Source: Granulicella sp. L46 (lineage in GTDB: Bacteria > Acidobacteriota > Terriglobia > Terriglobales > Acidobacteriaceae). Taken from it: a stretch of 64,000 nt of DNA. The notes beneath the pieces are model-generated. The model worked only from the letters and a program-made list of their open reading frames with translations. It was not told where the DNA came from and made no database searches. Of the stretch, positions 34,218 through 43,437 are shown piece after piece. A program made the translations under genes and the position numbers. Every line of letters starts with the position of its first letter. The first letter of the stretch is position 1. The stretch spans positions 483,570 through 547,569 of the forward strand of contig NZ_LMUT01000003.1 in the NCBI RefSeq assembly GCF_009765785.1, in the 5' to 3' direction.

Positions 34218-36746
34218 ATGCTCGCCCTTCGCCTCGCTCCGACCCGGCCTCGCTCCCTCTCCGTCTGCGTTCTCTGCGCCACCTTAGCCTCCCCTCTCTT
34301 CGCGCAGGCCCCCGCCGCTCTTCCGTCCTCCGCCCACACCCCCACCGGTCTCCAACTCTCCGACAGCACCCTGACCCTCCGCGTAGACGCCCTCCGCTCA
34401 GACGTCCTCCGCGTCCGCCTCTACCCCAACAACCACCCCGCCGAAGACGCCTCCTGGGCCGTCCTCCCCGCCTCCCGCACGGCCAGCATCGCCGTCACTC
34501 CCGAGCCCGCCGGATTCAGCACCGCCGACCTCCGCGTCGCCGTCGCCCCCGACCTCCGTCTCACCATCTCCGACCTCGCTGGCCACGTCCTCCAATCCGA
34601 CGCCCTCCCAATCTCCTGGACGCCCCAAGGCTTCACCGTCACCAAGACCAAGTCCGACGTCGACCACTTCTTCGGTCTCGGAGACAAGCCCGGCCCTCTC
34701 GACCGCGCCGGTGAAGCCTTCACCATGTGGAACTCTGACAGCTTCGGCTTTCAGGAATCCACCGACCCCATCTACAAGTCCATCCCCTTCTTCCTCGAAA
34801 TGCACGATAGCCGCACCCTCGGCATCCTCCTCGACAACACCTATCGCACCTTCTTCGACTTCGGCCGAAAGAACACCGCCCAATACACCTTCTCCGCCCC
34901 AGCCGGCCCACTCGACTACTACATCCTCTACGGTCCCGAGCCCAAACACGTCATCGAAACTTACGCCTGGCTCACCGGCCCCACCCCGCTCCCTCCCCTC
35001 TGGTCTCTCGGCTACCAGCAGTCGCGCTACAGCTACACCCCGCGCTCTGAAGTAGAAGACGTAGCCGCCCACCTCCGCCGCGACAAGATCCCCGCCGACG
35101 GCATCTGGCTCGACATCGACTACCAATACAAATACCGCCCCTTCACCGTCGACCCCGTCACCTTCCCCGACTTCCCCGGCCTCATCCACAATCTAGCCGC
35201 CCAGCACTTCCACGCCATCCTCATCGCCGACCTCCACATCGCCGACGCTCCCAATCAGAATTACCCCGCCTACGACAGCGGCGTCGCCACCGATCAATTC
35301 GTCAAACAAAACGGCAAGACCTACGTAGGCGACGTCTGGCCCGGCCCCTCCGTCTTCCCCGACTTCACGCGAGCTACCACCCGCACCTGGTTCGCCTCTC
35401 TCTACAAAGACTTCGTCAACGACGGAGCCGCCGGCTTCTGGGACGACATGAACGAACCCGCCGTCTTCACCTACCCCTCCAAGACCATGCCCGACGACGT
35501 AGTCCACCGCATAAGCGGTGAAGAGGCCGAAGGCTTCGCCCCCCGCCTCGCCTTCCACACCGAGATCCATAACATCTACGGCATGGAAAACTCCCGCGCC
35601 ACCCAGGAAGGCCTCCTCACCCTTCAGCCGAACCTCCGCCCCTTCGTTCTCACCCGCGCCACCTACGCCGGAGGCCAGCGTTACGCCGCCACCTGGACCG
35701 GCGACAATCTCGCCACCTGGAACCACCTCCGCATGACCACCCCGCAACTCCTCAACCTCGGCCTCAGCGGCTTCTCCCTCTCCGGTGCCGACGTAGGCGG
35801 CTTCGGCGGCAGCCCCTCCCCCGACCTCCTCACCAGGTGGCTCATGCTAGCCGCCTTCCAACCCATCGACCGCGACCACGCCGCGAAAGGCACCCGCCCC
35901 CACGAGCCCTGGGCCGACGGCCCTGAACAAGAAACAATCCGCCGCCATTACATCGAAGAGCGCTACCGCCTGCTTCCCTACCTCTACACCACCGCCGAAG
36001 AAACCTCCCGCAACGGCATCCCCATCATCCGCCCTCTCTTCCTCGAGGCCCCACATGCGACCGCCGACGACCACCCTCTCGACAACGACGCCCCAGGCGA
36101 GTTCTTCTTCGGCCCCTCCCTCCTCGTCGCCGCCTCCCCGCTACCCGACGACGTTGCACCCTACGAAGTCCATCTTCCCCCCGGTGTCTGGTACGACTAC
36201 TGGACCGGCGCCAGGCTCGACCGCCGCGAAACCCTCATCTCCCGCGATCTGGAGCTTCGTAACCCCACCGCCACCGGCAAGTCACAACTCCCACCCCTCA
36301 TGGTTCATCCCGCCCTCGGCGATCTACCCGTCTACGTCCACGCCGGCGCCATCATCCCCATGCAACCGCTCGTGCAATCCACCGAAGAAAAGCCCAACGG
36401 CCCCTTAACCCTCCGCGTCTACGCACCCGCAGACACGTCCACCCCCTGCACTGGCGACCTCTACACCGACGACGGTGCGACCTTCGATTTCCGCCACGGC
36501 GCCTACCTCCGCCTTCACCTAACCTGCACCATCTCCGTCGACGGCGCCCTCACCCTCAACATCCCCGCCCGCGAAGGCGACTTCCACCCCTGGTGGACCC
36601 AGTTCCGCATCGAAGCGATCGGCTTCACCCCTCACACCGCACAGGCGTCCACCAACGGCCACACCACACCTCTCGACCACACCGACGTCGGCTATGCCGT
36701 CACCGTTCCCGACACCGGCCGCCCGCAGACAATCGTCCTTCACTGA
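34218..36746 (+). CDS. GH31 alpha-glucosidase-type glycoside hydrolase, exported
   Basis: 842 aa. Signal peptide ending near SPLFAQ. GH31 signatures: an N-terminal galactose-mutarotase-like beta domain, FFGLGDKPGPLDR (about 152-164), PPLWSLGYQQSRYSY (about 260), GIWLDIDYQ, and catalytic GFWDDMNEPAVF with nucleophile Asp410; TWTGDN holds the acid/base Asp. The C-terminal part has the beta domains (EFFFGPSLLVAASP, GVWYDYWTG). Releases alpha-linked glucose (or xylose) from oligosaccharides in the periplasm. Neither ATG 34218 nor 34155 has a ribosome site; the first gives the better signal peptide. 79 bp upstream of the sugar symporter, likely one operon. Confidence 0.93.
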   Translation: MLALRLAPTRPRSLSVCVLCATLASPLFAQAPAALPSSAHTPTGLQLSDSTLTLRVDALRSDVLRVRLYPNNHPAEDASWAVLPASRTASIAVTPEPAGFSTADLRVAVAPDLRLTISDLAGHVLQSDALPISWTPQGFTVTKTKSDVDHFFGLGDKPGPLDRAGEAFTMWNSDSFGFQESTDPIYKSIPFFLEMHDSRTLGILLDNTYRTFFDFGRKNTAQYTFSAPAGPLDYYILYGPEPKHVIETYAWLTGPTPLPPLWSLGYQQSRYSYTPRSEVEDVAAHLRRDKIPADGIWLDIDYQYKYRPFTVDPVTFPDFPGLIHNLAAQHFHAILIADLHIADAPNQNYPAYDSGVATDQFVKQNGKTYVGDVWPGPSVFPDFTRATTRTWFASLYKDFVNDGAAGFWDDMNEPAVFTYPSKTMPDDVVHRISGEEAEGFAPRLAFHTEIHNIYGMENSRATQEGLLTLQPNLRPFVLTRATYAGGQRYAATWTGDNLATWNHLRMTTPQLLNLGLSGFSLSGADVGGFGGSPSPDLLTRWLMLAAFQPIDRDHAAKGTRPHEPWADGPEQETIRRHYIEERYRLLPYLYTTAEETSRNGIPIIRPLFLEAPHATADDHPLDNDAPGEFFFGPSLLVAASPLPDDVAPYEVHLPPGVWYDYWTGARLDRRETLISRDLELRNPTATGKSQLPPLMVHPALGDLPVYVHAGAIIPMQPLVQSTEEKPNGPLTLRVYAPADTSTPCTGDLYTDDGATFDFRHGAYLRLHLTCTISVDGALTLNIPAREGDFHPWWTQFRIEAIGFTPHTAQASTNGHTTPLDHTDVGYAVTVPDTGRPQTIVLH

Positions 36747-36825
36747 CCCCGCGCAAGCCAGAACGCCTCAAAACGATTACTCTTAAATCGAACACACACG
36801 CGCACTCTGCACGAAGGAGTTCTTC

Positions 36826-38184
36826 TTGGCCGTTCCAATCCGCAACGTAAGCTCCCCAGGTTACTCTGACGACCTGCAAATGAAAACCGACACGCGCGCC
36901 ATGAGCGTAGCCACAGCCCTCTTCTTCATGGTCGGCTTCCTCACCTGCCTCAACGATATCGTCAGCCCCCACCTGAAATCGATCTTTGCACTCGACTACG
37001 CCCAGACCCAGTCCATCCCCTTCTTCTTCTTCTCCTCCTATTTCGTCTTCAGCTATCCCGCAGGCAAAATCGTCGAACGCTTTGGCTACAAAAAGTCCAT
37101 GGTCGTCGGCCTCTTCGTCATGGCCCTCGGCGCCTTAGGCTTCCTTCCCGCCGCGCACCTCGCCACCTTCGCGCTCTTCCTAGCCGCCCTTGTCATCCTC
37201 GCCGCAGGCATGACCGTCGTACAGGTTGCGATCAACCCCTACGTCACCGTCATCGGTCCCGCCGCTACCGCCTCCAGCCGCCTCAATCTCGCGCAGGCCT
37301 TCAACTCCGTCGGCACCTTCATCGCCCCCTTCATCGGTACCTACCTGATTCTCCGCAACACAATGGCGCCGGCAACCAGGGAGCAACTCCTGGCCATGAC
37401 AGCCGTCCAGCGTCAGGCCTACCGCGTCCTGCAAGCCTCCACCGTTCAAACGCCCTACCTCATCATCACCATCGGCTTGGTGCTCCTCGCTCTCGCCCTC
37501 GCCGCAATCAAGCTCAAGCCTCAAACCGGACACACCGACCTCACCCAGGACTTCCGCCCCGGCGCCTTCGCCGAAGCCCTCTCCGCGCCCAGCAGCATCT
37601 GGAAACACAAATGGGTGATCTTCGGCGCCCTCGGCATCTTCACCTACGTCGGCGCCGAAGTCAGCATCGGCAACCTCCTCGTCAATTACATGGGCCTTCC
37701 CCAGATAGCAGGCCTGCGCGAGTCCATCGCTGGCTACTTCCTCATGTGCTACTGGGGCGGCGCTATGCTTGGCCGCTTCGTCGGCTCTGCCGTCCTGCAG
37801 AGAGTCCGCACCGGCCCGGTTCTCACGGTCGCCGCCATCGGCGCCTTCACCCTGGTCGTCATCTCGCTCCTCACCCATGGCCACCTAGCCATGATCGCCA
37901 TGCTGGCAGTCGGCTTCTGCAACTCCATCATGTTCCCCTCAATCTTCACTCTCGGTATCCAGGACCTCGGCCCGCTCACCAGCAAGGGCTCCAGCATCCT
38001 CATAGGCGCCATCCTCGGCGGAGCCATCGTCCCCAAGCTGCAGGGCATCGTCGCCGACCACATCGGCCTGCACCGCTCCTTCTTCATTCCCGCCATCTGT
38101 TACATCTACATCGCGGCATTTGCCTTCGCAGCCATCAAGCGTCCCCCGGCCCGCGACTCGCTACTCCCCGTAGAACCCGTCTAA
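36826..38184 (+). CDS. FHS-family sugar:proton symporter (MFS, GluP/FucP-like)
   Basis: 452 aa, twelve membrane helices. ATALFFMVGFLTCLNDIVSPHLKS (about 26-49) is typical of the fucose/glucose-galactose subfamily, as are FFFFSSYFVFSYPAGKIVERFGYKKSM and LNLAQAFNSVGTFIAPFIGT (split here for clarity, about 60-185). Imports a monosaccharide with protons. I place the start at TTG 36826, with AAGGAG 6 nt upstream at ideal spacing; the first ATG (36880) is weaker. Following GH31, it would take up the released sugar. After the stop lies the second copy of the hexamer repeat module. Confidence 0.92.
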   Translation: MAVPIRNVSSPGYSDDLQMKTDTRAMSVATALFFMVGFLTCLNDIVSPHLKSIFALDYAQTQSIPFFFFSSYFVFSYPAGKIVERFGYKKSMVVGLFVMALGALGFLPAAHLATFALFLAALVILAAGMTVVQVAINPYVTVIGPAATASSRLNLAQAFNSVGTFIAPFIGTYLILRNTMAPATREQLLAMTAVQRQAYRVLQASTVQTPYLIITIGLVLLALALAAIKLKPQTGHTDLTQDFRPGAFAEALSAPSSIWKHKWVIFGALGIFTYVGAEVSIGNLLVNYMGLPQIAGLRESIAGYFLMCYWGGAMLGRFVGSAVLQRVRTGPVLTVAAIGAFTLVVISLLTHGHLAMIAMLAVGFCNSIMFPSIFTLGIQDLGPLTSKGSSILIGAILGGAIVPKLQGIVADHIGLHRSFFIPAICYIYIAAFAFAAIKRPPARDSLLPVEPV

Positions 38185-38280
38185 CACCACTCCCTCTTCC
38201 ACACAAACACAGCCTGCTGCTTCGATATCACTCGAAGCAACAGGCTGTCATTCATGCGCTCCCCAAACTCTGACCTCTTC

Positions 38281-38380
38281 CTTGTCGTTACCCTTGCCGT
38301 TGCTCTTGCCCTTGCCTCTGCCGTTGCTCTTGCCTTTCTGGCTGTCATTCCGCAGCGCAGCGAAGGAATCTGCTTCTCTA
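38281..38380. repeat. hexamer array plus conserved tail, copy 2
   Basis: Degenerate 6-bp units (CTTGCC/GTTGCT, 38281-38335) followed by CTTTCTGGCTGTCATTCCG, AGCGCAGCGAAGGAATC and TGCTTCTCT. The tail matches copy 1 at 33961-34004 apart from small indels. Hexamers differ in sequence from copy 1 but keep the TTGC core and phase. It fills most of the approximately 300-bp gap between the symporter and the next gene. Confidence 0.8.
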
Positions 38381-38392
38381 CCACCAACGCCA

Positions 38393-38455
38393 GTCATCTC
38401 GACGGAACCCTGAGCGCAGTCGAAGGGGAGTGGAGAGACCCCTGCATTTGCTCTC
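38393..38455. repeat. possible single copy of a dispersed intergenic repeat
   Basis: CATCTCGACGGAACCCTGAG with GCAGTCGAAGGGGAGTGGAG and AGACCCCTGCATTT resembles a dispersed repeat I associate with intergenic DNA of this phylum. Only one copy occurs in this window, so repeat status is not shown by the sequence itself. Confidence 0.35.
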
Positions 38456-38485
38456 GCCCGTACACTTCACCCTCACTACTCACCA

Positions 38486-41416
38486 TTACGGCGCCACCAA
38501 CACCGACGTAGTAGCAAACCCGCTTGTCCCCGTAGCAGCCGCAATTCTCACCACCTGCGCCACGCCCGACACCTCCATCGGCGTCACCTGCACTATCCCA
38601 TTGCCATTCGATACCGCCGTACTCCGCGCGGTCTTCAGCACAGGCGCCGACGCGCACACACCGTTCGCCGCGCACACACCCTCCCACGCGTACGCCGTCT
38701 GATACACATTCACTGTTGCCCCCGGCAAAGCATGCCCTGCGCCGTCGGTCACCAGCAGCGTCACCACTGCCGGCGTCACACCCTCCACCAAGCTCTGCCC
38801 GCCGCCACTCGACACCGCAATCATCCACTGCGACGCCGCCACCCCGTACACAGTCCAACTCGCGCACACACTAGTCCACGCACACCCCATCACCACGTTC
38901 GTCGACCCGCTGGCAATCGCGCCAACCTGCGCCACTACTGCCTCCGTCCCGTTCGTCGCCGTCGTTCCCGTAGCCGGCGCCAGCGTAAACCCACTCGCCG
39001 CGCTCGACCACACCACCGGAACCCCTACCGCCACCACCGCATCCTGCACTGCTGTCAACGACAATCCCCAACTCCCCGCCGCTCCCGCTGCCAGGTACTG
39101 TGCCGTCGCGCCGATCGTCACTGTCTGCACAACATTCGCATCCGCGATGGTCACCTTCACCGAAGCGCCACCACTCACCTCCGTTCCACTCACTGTCACG
39201 CTACCCGGCGCAATCCCCATCAGCGGCGTAGACGCCAGCCCCGTCGCATCCGTCTTCAACACGCACCCCGTTTGCGCGCCGCAACCCGTCGCCACCGCCG
39301 CGCCGCCGCCACTACCCGCCACCACAAAACTCACACTCGCGCCCTTCGCCGGCGTCACCCCATCAGACGCATACACCCGCACCGCAAACGGTGTAGCCGC
39401 CATAGCCAGCGTCTCCAGCGACGCCGGAGCCGACACCAGAGTCACCACGTCCTTCGTCCCCAGGTTGTAAGTCAGCGCTCCCGCGATGTCCGTCACTCCC
39501 CCCGTCGTTGCATCCAGCACTTCGACATCCACCGCCGTCCCGCTGGCCGCTCTCGCCGTCGTCATCGACGGAGCTAGCGCCACAATCTGCGTCGACGTCC
39601 AGCTCTGCACCGTCGCCAACACGCCATCAATCAACACCTCGTTGCCCGTCTGAAATCCCATGCCGCTAATCGTGATCAGCCCGCCCGCCGCGCTCAGCGT
39701 CGCCGGTGATACACCGCTCGCATACAGTATCCGCGCCGTATAGTTGAAGTCCGGCCGCCCCGCCCAAAACTGGTCCGCAATCGCAATCCGGTAGGTCGAC
39801 GCACTCGCCGCAGCCCACACGCGCAACTGTGTCATCCCCAGCACCATCGAATTCATCGCAGCCGCCTGGCTCGCCACCGTCGGCAGCGTCCCCGTCGCAT
39901 CCGCCTGGTTCCATACCCCAATCACCGGCTGCAGCTTCTGCACCGACCCCACTCCCGCCTCATTCAGCGCCGCCACCTCAATCGTCCAGCTAGTGTTCGC
40001 ATTTACTGCCGTCTTGCGCCACGCCGTGTAATCCGCAAAACATATCGGCCCATTCCACCATCCCGTCGAGCTAGAAGCCGGAGGGTTCGTCTCCACTGAA
40101 TCCGCATTCTGGCACCAGTTCGCCGACGCATTGCTCTGCGATATCGTCATGGTCCCCGACGCACCCGCCTGGATAGAGATCATCCCGGATTGTGTCCCCG
40201 ACCCTGACATCGAGATCACCGGCCGCTGATAGGGCCCAACCGCATGATCCCCAACGTACAACGGATTGACTGGTTCCACCACAAAGTACAGGTAAGCGCC
40301 CTGCGGTCCCGCCGCAATGTGCGGCATACTCCACACCCCCTCATCGGCCGCCGCACCCGCTCCCGCATTCTCGCTTGCAGGCTCAACTCCGGTTATCGGA
40401 TTCCCACCGTTCTGTTGAAACGGATAACCCGTCGTGCTCGAATACACCGGATTCGGCTCCCAGTTGCCGTCCTGTCCCACAATGATTCGGTGAGCCACTA
40501 CATTCACCAGCTCCATCCCCTGCTGCGTCGGAAACTTTACCGTTCCATTGACCGACACCGAATTCAGGTTGCTCTGCGTCTTTCCTCCTCCACTGCTCGC
40601 CACCGGGTACAGCGTCACCAGCGCATTGATATCATCCGGCCGCAGCGTGAACGGACCCTGCATGCACTGGTAGCTATAGTTCCCACAGATCACATCGATC
40701 GGATGCATCAGCGGCCACAAGGCCATCTGCGCAGCCGTGGGTTGCGGCACTGCCGTGAACACATTGTCGTTCAACTGCGACCAGGCGAGCCCCAGCACCC
40801 GCCCAAACACCCGCGTCAACTGATACTGCATCTGCGTCAGCTGGTTTGGGTCCGAACCCACGCACAGCCCGTCGAGCACGATAACCGCATGCTGGATCGT
40901 TCCAGTCGATCCGAAACTGTCCACGCTCTCCACCACCCCATTCTGCCGGCACTCGCCCGGACCGCTCGCCCCACTCCCCAGCAGCATATCGATCACACTC
41001 CCATCGCTGTCATAAATCACGGGAATCTGCACCGACGCATAGTTCGTCGCTTGAACGTCGGCCGGAAACACCATCGCCGTTCCGTTGAAGTACACATTCA
41101 CATCTGCCCCATTGGCCTCAACATGCTCCGCAAGCTCGCCCCCTTGCGTCACCATCACACTCGCCGTAGGAATATTCCACACCGCCGCAGCCGCCGCCAC
41201 CATCGCATCCGCCTGCGCATGCGTCACCGTAGCGCTCAGATTACCCGGGTCCGTAAAATACATCGGCGCATTCGTATACCAGGCCATCGGCACGCCTGCC
41301 ATCGGATAACCACTAGTGCCCGTGATAAACCGCGGACCGCCAGCCCACGCACTCGCCGCGCCCAACACCAGGCCAGCCATCAACAACATGTGTCCCCATT
41401 GCCTAGCGACGCGCAT
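38486..41416 (-). CDS. large secreted protein with degenerate metzincin domain, IPT and bacterial Ig domains
   Basis: 976 aa with a signal peptide (cleaved near ASAWAG, residue 26). Residues about 28-260 resemble the matrixin-like metalloprotease fold, but the zinc motif is destroyed: TRVFGRVLGLAWSQLN (201-216) aligns position for position with an expected THEFGHxLGLxHSQxN. A Met-turn-like PLMHPI follows (235-240). Then a beta-rich part, an IPT/TIG domain (LITISGMGFQTGNEVLIDG, about 600-650) and two to three Big-1-like domains (KGASVSFVVAG). AGGAGGTGG precedes the ATG. Probably a secreted binding or structural protein, not a protease. Overlaps the upstream exported protein by 14 bp. Confidence 0.83.
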   Translation of the reverse strand: MRVARQWGHMLLMAGLVLGAASAWAGGPRFITGTSGYPMAGVPMAWYTNAPMYFTDPGNLSATVTHAQADAMVAAAAAVWNIPTASVMVTQGGELAEHVEANGADVNVYFNGTAMVFPADVQATNYASVQIPVIYDSDGSVIDMLLGSGASGPGECRQNGVVESVDSFGSTGTIQHAVIVLDGLCVGSDPNQLTQMQYQLTRVFGRVLGLAWSQLNDNVFTAVPQPTAAQMALWPLMHPIDVICGNYSYQCMQGPFTLRPDDINALVTLYPVASSGGGKTQSNLNSVSVNGTVKFPTQQGMELVNVVAHRIIVGQDGNWEPNPVYSSTTGYPFQQNGGNPITGVEPASENAGAGAAADEGVWSMPHIAAGPQGAYLYFVVEPVNPLYVGDHAVGPYQRPVISMSGSGTQSGMISIQAGASGTMTISQSNASANWCQNADSVETNPPASSSTGWWNGPICFADYTAWRKTAVNANTSWTIEVAALNEAGVGSVQKLQPVIGVWNQADATGTLPTVASQAAAMNSMVLGMTQLRVWAAASASTYRIAIADQFWAGRPDFNYTARILYASGVSPATLSAAGGLITISGMGFQTGNEVLIDGVLATVQSWTSTQIVALAPSMTTARAASGTAVDVEVLDATTGGVTDIAGALTYNLGTKDVVTLVSAPASLETLAMAATPFAVRVYASDGVTPAKGASVSFVVAGSGGGAAVATGCGAQTGCVLKTDATGLASTPLMGIAPGSVTVSGTEVSGGASVKVTIADANVVQTVTIGATAQYLAAGAAGSWGLSLTAVQDAVVAVGVPVVWSSAASGFTLAPATGTTATNGTEAVVAQVGAIASGSTNVVMGCAWTSVCASWTVYGVAASQWMIAVSSGGGQSLVEGVTPAVVTLLVTDGAGHALPGATVNVYQTAYAWEGVCAANGVCASAPVLKTARSTAVSNGNGIVQVTPMEVSGVAQVVRIAAATGTSGFATTSVLVAP

Positions 41417-42116
41417 CGTCCACCTCCTTCACCCACCCCGTTCCCAAGCTCTGCTCCACTCTCACTCCCTGTAACGGTGCCGGACTTCCCTCCCGAGGCA
41501 GTAACCCCTCCGGCAGCCGAACGCCCTTCGGTTCCGCCATCTCACTCGTCTGCCAGGCCTTCGTCGCCGCTACCCCATCCACCAGCGCAATCCCACCCGT
41601 TGAAGTCCCCGTAGCACCTGCCAGCGGAGCACCCTGCGCCCGTCGCACCCGCGTCGCCAGCCAGCGCACATCCAGCAGAGCCACTCCATTCGCGCCCATC
41701 GGCACCACCGGCACCACGCCCATCATCCCGTCCACCGCCGAGCTCAATCCGCCCACACTCGGCGTATGTAAAAAAAACATCGCGCGCTGTCCCACCTGGA
41801 AATGTTGTTGCCCGCCCGTCCACCGCCCCGCCCACTCCCGCATCACATACGAGCCGCCCACAACCCCCAGCACCGGCTGCTGCACCGAAAACGTGATCTC
41901 CACCACCCCGCCACCCGGCTCACCGGCCGGCTGGTCCTTGAACTCAATCTTCTCCACCTGCCCCACAAACACCACGCCCGCGCGCGAAGCCAGCAAGCGC
42001 AGCTCCGCCCCGACACTCTCCGCAGGAGCCCGTTCGTCCCGCTGTTGCGCGAGCGCTCCGCCGCCCACCGTACCCGCCAACAGCAACCCGCCCCACACCC
42101 AACCGCGAACACGCAT
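41403..42116 (-). CDS. exported protein of unknown function
   Basis: 237 aa. Signal peptide (GLLLAGTVGGGALAQ, cleaved near residue 23). The mature part begins with a small beta domain (AGVVFVGQVEKIEF, VVEITFSVQQPVLGV, QVGQRAMFFLH) that looks like an OB- or Ig-like barrel, as in proteins that start with a 'vFvG.v' strand; the rest is low in motifs and rich in Gly/Ala/Val. ATG 42116 is used, GTG 42119 is one codon earlier. It is translated directly before, and overlaps, the large degenerate-metzincin protein, so the two are probably made together. Confidence 0.75.
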   Translation of the reverse strand: MRVRGWVWGGLLLAGTVGGGALAQQRDERAPAESVGAELRLLASRAGVVFVGQVEKIEFKDQPAGEPGGGVVEITFSVQQPVLGVVGGSYVMREWAGRWTGGQQHFQVGQRAMFFLHTPSVGGLSSAVDGMMGVVPVVPMGANGVALLDVRWLATRVRRAQGAPLAGATGTSTGGIALVDGVAATKAWQTSEMAEPKGVRLPEGLLPREGSPAPLQGVRVEQSLGTGWVKEVDDARR

Positions 42117-42210
42117 CACACTCTAGCCTCTGCAACTCACTTCGTCGCAGAACGCCAAACCCACACGCGTGTCCTATTGTGAAACAGCCCTCAAGCTGCC
42201 GATAACCGCC

Positions 42211-42411
42211 CTAAATCTCGGGATAAAAATCGAAGAATGCATCGATACTATGCCGCAGCTGCGCCTCAATCTGCTCGCGGCTGCCCTCCACAATATGCAT
42301 CGTCACCTGGGCATCATGCCCATTCTTCAACTTGATCGGCGCAGCCTGCACCGCCTCAACTTCATCCGCCGGCAATAGCCGTAAACCGTATACCAACACC
42401 AGATCAGCCAT
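42211..42411 (-). CDS. small conserved-looking protein of unknown function
   Basis: 66 aa, acidic (MADLVLVYGLRLLPADEVEA; ends DAFFDFYPEI), no signal or membrane segment. A ribosome-like GGATGGGGAT lies directly before the ATG. It fits the local codon use and is divergent from trxB across 57 bp. No family recognised. Confidence 0.58.
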   Translation of the reverse strand: MADLVLVYGLRLLPADEVEAVQAAPIKLKNGHDAQVTMHIVEGSREQIEAQLRHSIDAFFDFYPEI

Positions 42412-42468
42412 ATCCCCATCCTAATCCCCGCCCTTGCACCGTTTCCAAACCGATACAATCAAATCTCT

Positions 42469-43425
42469 ATGTCCGATCAGATCGAAATCCGCGACACCGT
42501 CATCCTCGGCTCCGGCTGCGCAGGCCTCACCGCCGCCATCTATGCTGCCCGCTCCAACCTCAAGCCCCTCGTCCTCGAAGGTCACGAGCCCGGCGGCCAG
42601 CTCTCCATCACCACCCTCGTCGAAAACTTTCCCGGCTGGCCCGACGGCGTCCAGGGTCCCGAGCTCATCGAGAACATGAAGAAGCAAGCCACCCGCTTCG
42701 GCGCCGAGCTCCGCATGGCCCACCTCTCCACCGTCGACCTCACCACCACGCCCTTCACCCTCGGCATCGGCAAGGACACCATCCACACCCGCTCCCTCAT
42801 CATCGCGTCCGGTGCCTCCGCCCGCTGGCTAGGCCTACCCTCCGAGCAAGCCCTCATCGGCTTCGGCGTCAGCTCCTGCGCGACGTGCGATGGCTTCTTC
42901 GCCAGCGGCAAAGAGATCGCCGTCATCGGCGGCGGCGACAGCGCCATGGAAGAAGCCCTCTTCCTCACCCGCTTCGCCACCAAGGTCACGCTGATTAACC
43001 GCAGCGAAAATTTCCGCGCCTCAAGAATCATGCTCGAGCGCGCCGTAGCCCACCCCCAAATCGAGTTCCTCCACAACACCCTCGTCGAAGAAGTCCTCGG
43101 CGTAGAAGAGAAGGACCTCAAGGGCCTCAAGCTCTTCAACAAAAAAACCGGCGAACGCTGGACGCTTCCCGTCAGCTTTATGTTCCTGGGCATCGGCCAC
43201 ATCCCCAACGCCCGCATGTTTGAAGGCCAGCTAGACCTCGACGCCGACGGCTACATCAAGACACAGGAGAACGTCTTCGTCTCCATGATGGGCCAGCGCA
43301 TCCCCGGCGTCTACGCCTGCGGAGACGTCCAGGATCGCCGCTACCGCCAGGCCATCACCGCCGCCGGAACCGGCTGCATGGCCGCCCTCGAAGTAGAAAA
43401 ATACCTCGAAGAACAAGGCCGCTAA
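42469..43425 (+). CDS. trxB: thioredoxin reductase
   Basis: 318 aa FAD/NADPH enzyme reducing thioredoxin. FAD motif LGSGCAGLTAAIYAAR (13-28) with EPGGQL, redox pair in SCATCDGFF (about 140-148, CxxC), NADPH motif IGGGDSAMEEALFL and a C-terminal ACGDVQDRRYRQAITAAGTG. Full family length. The start has no clear ribosome site. Followed 12 bp later by the GH43 gene. Confidence 0.95.
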   Translation: MSDQIEIRDTVILGSGCAGLTAAIYAARSNLKPLVLEGHEPGGQLSITTLVENFPGWPDGVQGPELIENMKKQATRFGAELRMAHLSTVDLTTTPFTLGIGKDTIHTRSLIIASGASARWLGLPSEQALIGFGVSSCATCDGFFASGKEIAVIGGGDSAMEEALFLTRFATKVTLINRSENFRASRIMLERAVAHPQIEFLHNTLVEEVLGVEEKDLKGLKLFNKKTGERWTLPVSFMFLGIGHIPNARMFEGQLDLDADGYIKTQENVFVSMMGQRIPGVYACGDVQDRRYRQAITAAGTGCMAALEVEKYLEEQGR

Positions 43426-43437
43426 TCAAACTCGCCC

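Noticed and set aside
38486-41416. Active secreted zinc protease
   Set aside because: The only metzincin-like helix lacks all zinc His and the catalytic Glu, and I see no other HExxH in the protein.
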